NCBI GenBank assembly: GCA_002375985.1
Contig: DFNH01000027.1
Span: forward strand, 1 to 64,000
DNA: 64,000 bases
From: Firmicutes bacterium UBA3572
GTDB taxonomy: Bacteria; Bacillota; Desulfotomaculia; Desulfotomaculales; Desulforudaceae
Direction: 5' to 3'
In this document: positions 32,876 through 41,052 of the stretch, piece by piece
Layout: each line of letters begins with the position of its first letter
Numbering within the stretch: the stretch's first letter is position 1
Program-made: the position numbers and the translations under genes
Notes under the pieces: model-generated
Told to the model about the DNA's origin: nothing
The model's input: the letters and a program-made list of their open reading frames with translations, nothing else
Database searches by the model: none

Positions 32876-33226
32876 ATGAACCGACGGTCTCTGGGGAAAC
32901 GGGGCGAAGCGCTGGCGATTGCCCACCTGAAAAAGCGGGGCATGCGCATTGAGGCCAAAAACTTTCGCTGTCGCTTGGGCGAAATCGACCTTATAGCCCG
33001 AGACGGGAACATGCTGGTGTTCATCGAGGTTCGGTCACGCACCTCCACCAATTTTGGCCTGCCCCAGGAAACCATTAGCCACCACAAGCAACAGCGGCTG
33101 CGCCGCATCGCCCAGTTCTACCTGCTGGGCCGGACCGAGACGGCGGTCCGCTTTGATGTGGTGGCCGTATTTTTCGACCGTGAGGGTAACCTCCGCCGAC
33201 TGGAACACATCCCCAACGCCTTTTGA
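32876..33226 (+). CDS. yraN: YraN (UPF0102) endonuclease-fold protein
   Basis: The 116-residue protein has the YraN pattern LGKRGEALAIAHLKKRGMRIEAKNFRCRLGEIDLIARD and FIEVRSRTS. The GEIDLI...EVR arrangement is the PD-(D/E)XK nuclease core (Glu, Asp and the EVR acid). The biological role is not settled. Start: ATG at 32876 with GGTGGCG upstream; the in-frame codon at 32846 lacks a ribosome site. It commonly follows rnhB and precedes comM; here comM lies about 21 kb away, beyond a rearranged region. Confidence 0.9.
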   Translation: MNRRSLGKRGEALAIAHLKKRGMRIEAKNFRCRLGEIDLIARDGNMLVFIEVRSRTSTNFGLPQETISHHKQQRLRRIAQFYLLGRTETAVRFDVVAVFFDREGNLRRLEHIPNAF

Positions 33227-33269
33227 GGCAGTGGTTCCGCTCTGTGTTGCTGATCGTGTTTCGATGTGC

Positions 33270-34442
33270 TCAGCGGACACGGAGTGGTTGGCGGCTTAAT
33301 TCGGCGGGGCTGAGGAACCCGGGTTTTAGTTCATCTGCCACCTGCGCGAGTCGTTGCACATCGGCCGCAGTAAGCAAGGGATCGGTTCTAGAGGCGGCAA
33401 GCGTTTTTTCCACCGGCAATACCCGGTACTGCACCCGCCCGGCCGCGTGATAGGTATGCACCCAGATGGGGATCAGGTCCACGTCAGCAAGAAACGTTAC
33501 GCCGGTGTCCAGGTCCTTTTTTATTACGAGATTAACCAGTAAGCCACTGTCCGCGTGTTGCCAGCGCTGGTTGGAGATGAAGTTCCCCAGGGAATAGGCG
33601 GCAAATTTCTTGCGGGGCACCCCGTCTTTTAACACCGTGCGGGTTTCCGTGGGCTGGACCACGTGCGGGTGACTGCCGAGGACGATATCTACTCCCTCAG
33701 AGAACAACCAATGGACGAGGTCCCGCTGCGCGTCGTTGGGGTGCCGGCTGTATTCCTCCCCGAAGTGCAAACAGGCGATGATGATGTCGGCACCGGTCGT
33801 TTTAAGCGCCGCAATCTCATTCCGCATCTCGTCGCGGTCGATGACGTTGACCAGGTACGGTTTGTCCGCAGGAACCGGCAGGCCGTTGGTGGATGCGGTG
33901 TAGTTCATCACGCCCAGCCGAATGCCGCCGATATCCCGGACAAACGGCCGGTCTTTCTCTTCCTGGCTACGGTACGTGCCGACCCGGTCCAACCCGGCGG
34001 CTTCCAGGTGGTCGATGGTGGCGATGACGCCCGCGGCGCCCTGGTCCAGGCTATGGTTGTTGGCGGTGAGGAACATGTCCAGGCCGACGGCCCGCATTTC
34101 GGCGGCCAGGTCGGCCGGGCAGTTAAACCGCGGGTAACCGCTGTAGCCCCGTTCGGGACCGGCCAAGGTGGTCTCCAGATTGGCGATAGCGTAGTCGGCC
34201 GCCTGGAAAAGATCCTGCACAGGTTCAAAAATCCGCCGGAACTCGAACCGCCCTGTGTCCGGGTTATGCACCGAATAAACCACCGGCATGTGCATCAGGA
34301 AGTCTCCCACGGCGGCTACCGTGATACTGACTTCCCGTGTACCGGGGGGCGGGAAAGCCTCTCCCAGCGGGGCATCGGGTGTGTGGGCGGAAAAGAACAA
34401 AAACCAAGCGGCCAGTAAGGACATTAACACTTGGAGAAGCAT
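33270..34442 (-). CDS. CapA family metallophosphatase-fold protein
   Basis: The 390-residue protein has an N-terminal signal/anchor (LLQVLMSLLAAWFLFF), then the PGA_cap domain. Metal-site residues appear in order: AAVGDFLMHMP (GD), IANLETTLAGP (NLE), TANNHSLDQG (NNH), CLHFGEEYSRHP (HxG), and VLGSHPHVVQPTE (GSHPH). Relatives such as CapA/PgsA take part in poly-gamma-glutamate capsule synthesis, but isolated copies without capB/capC, as here, are common in clostridia and their substrate is unknown. Start: ATG at 34442 behind AGGAGGGG. It is convergent with yraN (44 bases apart). Confidence 0.88.
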   Translation of the reverse strand: MLLQVLMSLLAAWFLFFSAHTPDAPLGEAFPPPGTREVSITVAAVGDFLMHMPVVYSVHNPDTGRFEFRRIFEPVQDLFQAADYAIANLETTLAGPERGYSGYPRFNCPADLAAEMRAVGLDMFLTANNHSLDQGAAGVIATIDHLEAAGLDRVGTYRSQEEKDRPFVRDIGGIRLGVMNYTASTNGLPVPADKPYLVNVIDRDEMRNEIAALKTTGADIIIACLHFGEEYSRHPNDAQRDLVHWLFSEGVDIVLGSHPHVVQPTETRTVLKDGVPRKKFAAYSLGNFISNQRWQHADSGLLVNLVIKKDLDTGVTFLADVDLIPIWVHTYHAAGRVQYRVLPVEKTLAASRTDPLLTAADVQRLAQVADELKPGFLSPAELSRQPLRVR

Positions 34443-34478
34443 AGCACCCCTCCTGGTTTCCCCTGCGTCTGCCAGTCA

Positions 34479-34703
34479 GGTTCCGCTTAAAAACTCCACT
34501 AGGTGTGCACCGGGGCATTATTGGAAGTCACTTAATTCAAAGAGCACAAGCCGCCCGAGGAATAGCGGACGTGTTTTTCGCCCGCGGTAGCGGGCGAGTT
34601 TCGGCGCCGCCTGAGGCGAGCGGGTTCATTCCTTGGCGCGGACATAGTGACTGTAATGCCCGGTCCAGCACATCGCCTCGGAGTTTCCTTTTTCGGCAGA
34701 CTT
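34479..34703 (+). mobile_element. 225-bp copy of the dispersed fold-back element
   Basis: This copy aligns end to end with 39186-39425. The left end reads GGTTCCGCTTAAAAA and the right end TTTTTCGGCAGACTT. AGTCA is repeated directly on both flanks (CAGTCA 34473-34478, TAGTCA 34704-34709); as this is not a palindrome, it is real evidence of target duplication. The inner hairpin TCGCCCGC / GCGGGCGA (34578-34585 with 34590-34597) is kept while its loop differs from the other copy (GGTA against GAAA). Confidence 0.8.
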
Positions 34704-34730
34704 TAGTCAGAATTCAACATCTGCCAGGGA

Positions 34731-35342
34731 TTACCTGCCCGGTAAATAAAAACATTTATGATCAGACCAGGTAGTCGATTTGCACTTGGGGGAAGACTCG
34801 CGGGTTTTGCCCAACAGGGTCTCTCGGATTTCCTGCATCAATTCGGGCATGTAAACGTACTTTCCGTAGCCGAACTGACCGAACCGGAAGCGGCGGTTTT
34901 CTCCTGTCATAGGCAGGGTGGTCTTGGGGAAGATTTCACGGATGCGGTTTTTGGCCCGCGGGGTTATAACGGTGGGTGATGAACTCAAAGGGGAGGTTTT
35001 GCAAACCGGAGAAACGGACGCTTATGTCCTCCAGCAATCGTCCGTAAATCGCTAGCGTGCCAGCTGGCTCGAGGATAATGGGGGCGACCATGAACCCCAA
35101 TGGGTAGCCGGTTGACGCTAGTTTGGCCGCCGCCTCCAGGCGCACTTTAAGGGGTGGGGTGCCGTGTTCGTAAGTGCAGGATCACTGCTGGGATGTTCAC
35201 ACTAAACCGGACGGTAGTGTACCCGCCGTATGGAGCCACCTCATCGAACTTCTTGGTGACAAAGCGAAAGCGTCCGTGCTCCTGCGCGGCAAAGAAGGAA
35301 ATTGTGCGCCGGCCAGGGCGCCGGTACGCTTCGGACCAAACG
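34731..35342 (-). pseudogene. splB: spore photoproduct lyase remnant
   Basis: Reading the minus strand across three frames gives the C-terminal part of SplB: EHGRFRFVTKKFDEV, then TTVRFSVNIPAVI, then (next frame) YEHGTPPLKVRLEAAAKLAS, GYPLGFMVAPI, LPFEFITHRYNPAG, and (next frame) KNRIREIFPKTTLP and RFGQFGYGKYVYMPEL. These follow the known SplB order. At least two frameshifts are present (near 35160 and 34960), and the N-terminal half with the radical-SAM CxxxCxxC is absent. SplB repairs UV-made thymine dimers in germinating spores. The remnant is cut at 35342 exactly where the receiver gene ends and is bounded on the other side by a fold-back element. Confidence 0.8.
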
Positions 35343-35708
35343 CTAATCGCGCAACACCGATTTCACCAGTCGCAACAAACTGGGTACATCGAAGGGCTTT
35401 TCGATTATGGCCACCACCGGCAGTTGCTCGTCCACGTTCCCCTCCAGGGCGTGGTCATAGCCGGTGACGAACAAGATTTTGGTGTTATCGGATACCGCCT
35501 TAATCCGACGGGCGACCTCCAGGCCGTTCATTGCGCCCAGTTTTAGATCGACAATCGCCAGGCGTGGCCGATGCTCCGCCACCAGCCGCAGACCTTCGGC
35601 TCCGGTAGCGGCCGCCCGGTGCGCGATACCCTCCAGGGCGAAGATCTCCTGGTAGAGCCAGCGCACGCTTTCGTCATCATCGGTTACCACAACATCCACT
35701 TGGTTCAT
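35343..35708 (-). CDS. single-domain response regulator
   Basis: The 121-residue protein is a CheY-like receiver with no output domain. The acidic pair is in VVTDDDESVRW, the phosphorylated Asp in LAIVDLKLGAMNG (about residue 55), the Thr-like position in FVTGYDH, and the Lys in IIEKPFD. Start: ATG at 35708 overlapping the kinase stop (ATGA), so it is the translationally coupled partner of that kinase. A stand-alone receiver suggests a phosphorelay or protein-protein output. The stop coincides with the edge of the splB remnant. Confidence 0.9.
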   Translation of the reverse strand: MNQVDVVVTDDDESVRWLYQEIFALEGIAHRAAATGAEGLRLVAEHRPRLAIVDLKLGAMNGLEVARRIKAVSDNTKILFVTGYDHALEGNVDEQLPVVAIIEKPFDVPSLLRLVKSVLRD

Positions 35709-37783
35709 TTTTCAATCACTCCTTCCTTTACGCCACCAGCGACCGAGGTGCCGGGTGCTGTGGTTTCCAAAGAGCCCTGTTCCGTAGACTGCCTGAGCGG
35801 CAGCACGACTTGCACGGTGGTGCCCCGACCGGGTTCACTTTCCAGGCGTAGTTTGCCGCCCATCCGCTGCACGATGGTAGAGGAGATCCAGAGTCCCAGT
35901 CCGGTGCCTCCCAGTTTGGTGGTAAAAAACGGTCGTGTCACGTTGTTGATGTTTTCCCTGGATATACCTGGTCCATTGTCCCTGAAGGTGACCCACGCTT
36001 GTTCCGCGTCCCGGTGCAGGGAGATTTCAAGCCGGCCGCTTCCGCTCACGGCTTCAACAGCGTTCTTGGCAATGTTGATAAATACTTGCTTGAGACTGTC
36101 TGGATCCCCCGTCACCTGGGGAAAATCATCAGGCGCGTCGTGAATCACCAACTCTACGTCGTGCAAGTTTGCCTCACTCCGCAGCAGAAACCTTAAATCC
36201 TCGATCACCTGAACGAGGTCTACCGATTGCAGGCTTTCCTTAGTGCCGGGCTTGGCGAAGCGCAAGAAATTAGTAAGGATTTTGTTCATCCGGTTTAATT
36301 CCACACGGAGCTTGGTAAGGATTTCCTGGCGCTTGTGTTCGTCGTCTACCAGGTCAAAAAGCTGGATTGCGCCGGCGGCGGCGGCCAAGGGATTACGGAT
36401 TTCATGCGCCAGGCTGGCGGCTACTTCCCCGGCGGTGGCCAGTTTTTCCCACTCCTGTAGGCGACGCCGGATGTGCACGTTTTCGGTAACGTCTTCGAAG
36501 GTCAAAACGGCCCCAGCGACCGTCCCGTCTTCACAGTACAAGGGGGTGACGTCCCAGTTTAGGTGCAGCGTTGCTTCCCCCTGTCCCAGCGTGAGTTGCC
36601 GCCGGCAGTAAGTCTCGCCGGCGGCGCCGGCGCACAGCGCCATCCTGATAGGTAGAAGGCCCTTGTGTTCGGTGATGGGTTGTCCTAGCGTGAGAGAGAA
36701 TCCATAGGCGGCTAAAATCCGCCGGGCGGCCTGGTTGGCTATTACTACCCGGCCTTCACCGTTGGTAATGATGAGGCCGTGGCGTACCGAATTTAATAGG
36801 CTGCCGAGACGCTGCTGGGCGCAATGGTAAACGGCGGCGACTTTTAAGGCCATGGTGACCTGCTGGCCGAAGGCGGACAGGGCCGCACGGACGCGAGCAG
36901 GAGATGTCTCCGGGTTGACTATGCCCAAGGATGCTCCATAGCCGTTATGGGTGAGAAATGAAGTCTGTAGCCTTAAGCCCCCGCTTGTTTTGTCCAAGAC
37001 GTGAGCCCATTGTGCGACCGCCGTTGCGGCATCCTTCCCCAGGACGAGCGCCTCACGCCAGTGCCGTTCAAGAGCCACCAAGAGTTCCGTACACCGTCCC
37101 CGATGGGCGGTAACCGTTTGAACATTCCGGTAGTAGGTAAAAGCCCAGGCCCCTTCGGCGTCAAAGAGCACCACTAGCGAACTGGTCACCAGGTCTAGGA
37201 TGCGGCGCAATTTGAAACCTTCCGAACCCAGGAAGGCCGCCACGAGTTTGTTTAGCTCAACGACCATCGTTGGGAGTGTTGTCTTTGGCCCAGGGGAGGT
37301 ATTTGGCCTGGTAAAACGAAGCAGTTGGGCGTATAGGGTTTGGACTCGTTCCGCTTTTTCCCGGAATTCGTCCACCGTGAGGGCCGGCGCCGGTAGCCAC
37401 AAGCGGTCGGCTTGCGGAATGCCGTAAGCCTCCAGCCGGGCCTCAAGCTCCAATCGTGCCTGCGCGTCCTTATGGGGCAGGCCGCCAATTAAAACCAGGC
37501 ACAGGCCGTTTTCCAGAGCTACCACAGCTACCGGTAGATCAAGCGGGTCGTTGACGATGGCCACGCTGCCGTCTTGGCCTGCTCCGGAAAGGGTGCGAAA
37601 AAACGTCCTGTAGGCGCGGGATAGGACCGGATAACGCCCAAACTCGGAAAAAACGCAACCGGGGGCGTGATACACATCTAAGATGTTGCCTTCCGTGTTC
37701 AACACTACCACGGTCAGTTCCAGAATCCGAGCCAGGGATTCATGGAACGCCCGCCATTTCACGGTCATTAAGCCGTTGGGCAT
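35705..37783 (-). CDS. PAS-containing sensor histidine kinase
   Basis: The 692-residue kinase has no clear membrane segment. Residues 1-120 may be a small sensor domain; 170-320 read like a GAF-type domain; 330-450 form a PAS domain (GLIITNGEGRVVIANQAARR); then the HisKA box with the phospho-His in ASLAHEIRNPLAAAAG (about 475), and a HATPase with FINIAKNAVEAVSGSG (N), DNGPGI (G1), and GGTGLGLWIS (G2). Start: ATG at 37783 behind AAGGAGG. The kinase ends in the receiver gene start. Kinases of this design (cytoplasmic, GAF-PAS) occur in sporulation phosphorelays, but no direct link is visible. Confidence 0.88.
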   Translation of the reverse strand: MPNGLMTVKWRAFHESLARILELTVVVLNTEGNILDVYHAPGCVFSEFGRYPVLSRAYRTFFRTLSGAGQDGSVAIVNDPLDLPVAVVALENGLCLVLIGGLPHKDAQARLELEARLEAYGIPQADRLWLPAPALTVDEFREKAERVQTLYAQLLRFTRPNTSPGPKTTLPTMVVELNKLVAAFLGSEGFKLRRILDLVTSSLVVLFDAEGAWAFTYYRNVQTVTAHRGRCTELLVALERHWREALVLGKDAATAVAQWAHVLDKTSGGLRLQTSFLTHNGYGASLGIVNPETSPARVRAALSAFGQQVTMALKVAAVYHCAQQRLGSLLNSVRHGLIITNGEGRVVIANQAARRILAAYGFSLTLGQPITEHKGLLPIRMALCAGAAGETYCRRQLTLGQGEATLHLNWDVTPLYCEDGTVAGAVLTFEDVTENVHIRRRLQEWEKLATAGEVAASLAHEIRNPLAAAAGAIQLFDLVDDEHKRQEILTKLRVELNRMNKILTNFLRFAKPGTKESLQSVDLVQVIEDLRFLLRSEANLHDVELVIHDAPDDFPQVTGDPDSLKQVFINIAKNAVEAVSGSGRLEISLHRDAEQAWVTFRDNGPGISRENINNVTRPFFTTKLGGTGLGLWISSTIVQRMGGKLRLESEPGRGTTVQVVLPLRQSTEQGSLETTAPGTSVAGGVKEGVIEK

Positions 37784-38003
37784 TTGTTTCCTCCTTGTCC
37801 CGTGGTATATGTCGGCAATCCTTTTAGATATTTGACAGCTGAGGCCCTATTTCCTGCAATCCCCAACCTTTTTTTTACATAATATTTGCATTTCGCTAAC
37901 GCTTCCAGGCAGCCAAGATTGAGAATTGTCTGTAAGCACTACCGTGAGCGGACAAATAGCCGTACGCCGCCGCAAATACCATTAATTTCCTTGTATAGAA
38001 GAA

Positions 38004-38032
38004 GTGACTGAAGAAGGGCTCTGAGTTACAAT
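38004..38032 (+). promoter_or_regulatory. putative promoter of the 3D-domain gene
   Basis: GTGACT (38004-38009), 17 bases, then TACAAT (38027-38032). The -35 box matches four of six consensus bases. The GTG start lies 36 bases downstream. The rest of 37784-38003 is AT-rich upstream DNA shared with the divergent kinase gene. Confidence 0.45.
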
Positions 38033-38068
38033 TATTTCCAGATCAAATCCCGCGGCGATGAGGTGAAT

Positions 38069-38722
38069 GTGCTGAGTACCGCTGACTGGTACACCGTTAA
38101 ACCAACCCAGGAAGATCCCCGCAAAAAGATCCCCTTGGTCAGGCCGCAACGCGCGGTGGCCCCGGTGTCCAGGCGGCCCGGCAAACCATTTCCGGTCTTC
38201 GGCCTCGTGGTTGCCCTGCTATTGTTAGGCTTGGGGGCGACCGTGCTCAGTTCTGGGCTCAAAGAGCCCAATGATCTTCAAAGCCTGCAGGTCTTGGCCG
38301 GATTAGAGCAGCATCCGCCGGCGCGGTCCGGACACGTGGCGGCTCCGATTGCCCCAAGTCCTCCTGAAGATAAAGATGATCTCCGACAGGTGCGTTCTAC
38401 GCGAACCGGGGAGCCGGTAGCCCGGGGGTCGTCCCGGACGCTACGCATGTTGGCCACCGCGTACACGCTGGAATGCGGCAACGGCGACGGCTACACCGCC
38501 ACCATGACGCGCCCGCGGATCGGGATTGTTGCCGTTGACCCCCGGGTGATCCCGTATGGTTACCTGGTTTACATCGAAGGGTACGGTTACTTCCGGGCCG
38601 AAGATACGGGGGGAGACATCAAGGGTGACCGCATCGACATCTACATGCCGTCCCGGGAGGAGGCTCTGTCTTTTGGGCGGCGCTGGGTGGAGGTCAAAGT
38701 GATCGGCAGAATCGAAGAGTAG
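38069..38722 (+). CDS. membrane-anchored 3D-domain protein
   Basis: The 217-residue protein has a basic cytoplasmic start, a single membrane helix (PVFGLVVALLLLGLGATVLS, about residues 43-62), a Pro-rich linker, and a C-terminal 3D domain from about 125: LRMLATAYTLECGNGDGYTA, GIVAVDPRVIPYGYLVYI, YFRAEDTGGDIKGDRIDIYM. The three conserved Asp residues (VDP, EDTGG, DIYM) name the family, which shares the double-psi barrel of lytic transglycosylase MltA and occurs in Firmicute cell-wall proteins such as YabE, YocH and YuiC. Start: GTG at 38069 behind GAGGTG; a GTG two codons earlier is possible. No LysM or G5 domain is present. Confidence 0.85.
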   Translation: MLSTADWYTVKPTQEDPRKKIPLVRPQRAVAPVSRRPGKPFPVFGLVVALLLLGLGATVLSSGLKEPNDLQSLQVLAGLEQHPPARSGHVAAPIAPSPPEDKDDLRQVRSTRTGEPVARGSSRTLRMLATAYTLECGNGDGYTATMTRPRIGIVAVDPRVIPYGYLVYIEGYGYFRAEDTGGDIKGDRIDIYMPSREEALSFGRRWVEVKVIGRIEE

Positions 38723-38879
38723 GCGTGAGGCTGAAGAACAATTCCGGCGAGGGCCGGCGCCCAGAGAAAAGACCGAAGTACCATTTTGACAGAAAAATTT
38801 GAAACTTTTTGCGGGATTTGGTAACACTTTGTCGAAGTCCTGCTACTAAGGTCCTATTAACCGCGAGGTGGCCCGGAAG

Positions 38880-39107
38880 CATTCTCCGAATCGGCAAGGT
38901 TGGCATTTCGGAACGGATTCTTTTTAAACCTGGTCCGCTTACGAAAGGGGAAAACGCCGAGATCTAACGGCACTGTGAAATCGGTCACCGTATTGCTCTG
39001 TCCGTGCCCGACCTGGTACCCATTGCCGACTGGATATTAAAACACCACGAGGTGGTGGAACGGTAAGGGTTATCCCCCGGGTCTCGAAGGGGAAGAAATC
39101 AGCTTTT
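38880..39107 (+). pseudogene. HD-GYP domain remnant
   Basis: The plus strand codes LRIGKVGISERILFKPGPLT, one stop (TAA in place of an Arg codon), RHCEIGHRIA, VPIADWILKHHE, a one-base frameshift near 39050, and WNGKGYPPGLEGEEIS. This is the middle of an HD-GYP cyclic-di-GMP phosphodiesterase, with HD already lost but GYP readable. It resembles the domain encoded at 41053-42021 and could be a duplicate of part of that gene. Bases 38723-38879 show nothing else I can support. Confidence 0.7.
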
Positions 39108-39185
39108 TTCTTTTTTGAAAAAACTGAAGCTGGCCGCACCCTTCGGCAGGGATTTTTCCCCTTGCGAAGAATGGAAGATTAATTA

Positions 39186-39425
39186 GATTCTGCTGAAAAA
39201 CACTACCTGGTGTGCGCCGGGGCATTATCGGAGGTCACATTGGGAGCTTGTTCAAAGAACGAAAGCCGTCCGAGGAATAGCGGCGACGTGTTTTTCGCCC
39301 GCGAAAGCGGGCGAGTTTCGGTGCCGCCCGAGGCGAGCGAGTTCATTCCTTAGCGCGGACACAGTGACCAGAGATAATGCCCCGGCACAGCACACCGCTC
39401 ACAAGGTTGCTTTTTCAGCAGAATC
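39186..39425 (+). mobile_element. 240-bp fold-back element, most complete copy
   Basis: Terminal inverted repeats GATTCTGCTGAAAAA / TTTTTCAGCAGAATC are perfect over 15 bases, and TAATTA lies on both sides (39180-39185, 39426-39431). The two halves pair along most of the length; for example GGGGCATTATC on the left faces GATAATGCCCC on the right. At the centre is the hairpin TCGCCCGC-GAAA-GCGGGCGA (39295-39314). It codes for nothing, so it is a non-autonomous, MITE-like element; no full transposase with these ends is in the window. Confidence 0.82.
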
Positions 39426-39457
39426 TAATTAGATCGGCGTCGCGGAGCATTCGGGGC

Positions 39458-41018
39458 ATGCAAGACAAAATAAACCAAATTTGAAACAGTTGCACCAACG
39501 TCTGGCGGAACTGTGAGTCCGCTTTGAGCGTTTGGGAGACAAGCTTACGGAGAGGGACAAAAGGTCTCACAGCAAGGTTGCCTGCCGGACCCTCAACTAT
39601 GCGCAGAGGTTTCAGAAGCGATTCGCGCTTTCTTTCCACACCGTAGCGGGGGAGTTGGAACGGGTTAGTCGAAATCTGCAGGCCTCCGTAGACGTAGGTG
39701 CAAGCCGTTCCCTGGACGATCTGGAAGGATCTGGCGCCTCCTGGAGAACCGCGCGGCCAGGGAAACGGAAACAATCACCAAGGTCCCAAGGCAGTCCAAT
39801 AACAATCTTCGGGAGCGGTTACCCGATTTCGACTTTACCTTGGTCAGGGAAAGGCGGTTTGGTCCGGCGTATTGGCTGGCCTGTTATCAAGAAACTAAGC
39901 ACGGGAATGCGCCCCTATCACCGTTATTAATCAAGACCCTGGAGTTGGCCGATATCGTGGAGGGGGAGGGCGGCCCGGCGGCGCGTTGGCTGACGAAGAT
40001 CTACGGACACAGCGATTTTGAGGATCTGTTGGCTGTCCCTCCCGGTAAGGCCGATCATCCAGCGCGGCGTCTTTTTGCCTTCGCGGCTTTGCTCCGCCCA
40101 GCCATCCTAGCACCCGACAGTGGGGCGCCCCGGCTGTTGGGGCGCTTGACAAACTTGCCCTCCGGGTTGTCGGCCTTGTGTGCGGCCGTGGCCGGAGGAG
40201 CGGAACATTCCTCGTGGAAAGAGGAGGCGCGTGTTCTCGCCGAGGAGGTTAAGGGCTGGCAACAGCGCAACCAGAAGCTTACCACGGCGGCCGCGCCGGC
40301 GGCCAAATTGTGGGAGAGTATGCAGGAAGAAGGGGGTCTGGTGCACACCGGCTGCTGTGCTCCGTGTTAGCAAATGACGCGCAGGCGGTGGAAGAGGTTC
40401 GGGGACTGGCAAACCGGTTACAAAATGAAGCTAGTTTGCGGCGGGAGATCGAGGACTTTTACCGCCGGAGAAAACAACTGGGTGCTAAACAGGACATGTT
40501 TCATATCCTGGGTTCCTGGCAAATCCTGGCCCGGATGAGGGAGGCCTTGAAACTTGCCGAGCGTTGGCTGGATTTTCGCGAAAAACGGGCACAAGCGAGG
40601 ATCGAAGTACAGATTCTCCGCCAAGACGGACTGGATGGGCTGTTACCACCCGCCCAAAAAGACCTAGACGCCCTTGCCGGAGAGTACGCGGAAGATCACG
40701 CGGTGACAACGGCTACCCTGTTATGCCGCCATTGTTTAGATTCTTTGCGCGCCTTGTCCCGGTCGGGTCGGGAGGGATTTGTCGAGCCCCAAGAGTTGGC
40801 TTCCGGGGAGATCGCTAAACAGCCCCAGTTGAAACTCGATCCCCTCTGGATGCCGTCTGCGGCAGCCGTGGACTGCTTGGGAAGCGCTCTGCTGGCGCTT
40901 TTCGAGGATGACCACCCCGTTGCTACAGGAGAGACACCTCATAACCCAGGCCCGCCTCCAGGCTGTACGCTCTACTGAAGACGTCGAACTCAACAATTTG
41001 GGGGAGGAAGACGTCTAA
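39458..41018 (+). pseudogene. decayed large coiled-coil protein, family not recognised
   Basis: Pieces in different frames join into what was one long reading frame: KQLHQRLAEL, a stop, then VRFERLGDKLTERDKRSHSK; a shift to LPDFDFTLVRERRFGPAYW through AALLRPAILAPDSG and VLAEEVKGWQQRNQKL; a second shift near 40350 to AVEEVRGLANRLQNEAS through FHILGSWQILARMREAL; and a third near 40905 to LLQERHLITQARLQAV, ending at 41016. The protein was helical and charged, with repeated Leu/Glu/Arg heptads. I know no family for it. It lies directly upstream of the damaged GGDEF gene, reads the same way, and may once have been its N-terminal part. Confidence 0.55.
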
Positions 41019-41052
41019 CCCCCCAAGAAATGGCCTTTGTTTTGAGGAGGAG

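Noticed and set aside
39295..39314. Stand-alone terminator
   Set aside because: The hairpin is the centre of the dispersed element, occurs in another copy, and is not linked to a gene end.
40310..40978. Intact 222-residue gene
   Set aside because: Its first 20 residues are out of frame with the preceding piece, and it fits better as part of one frameshifted older gene.
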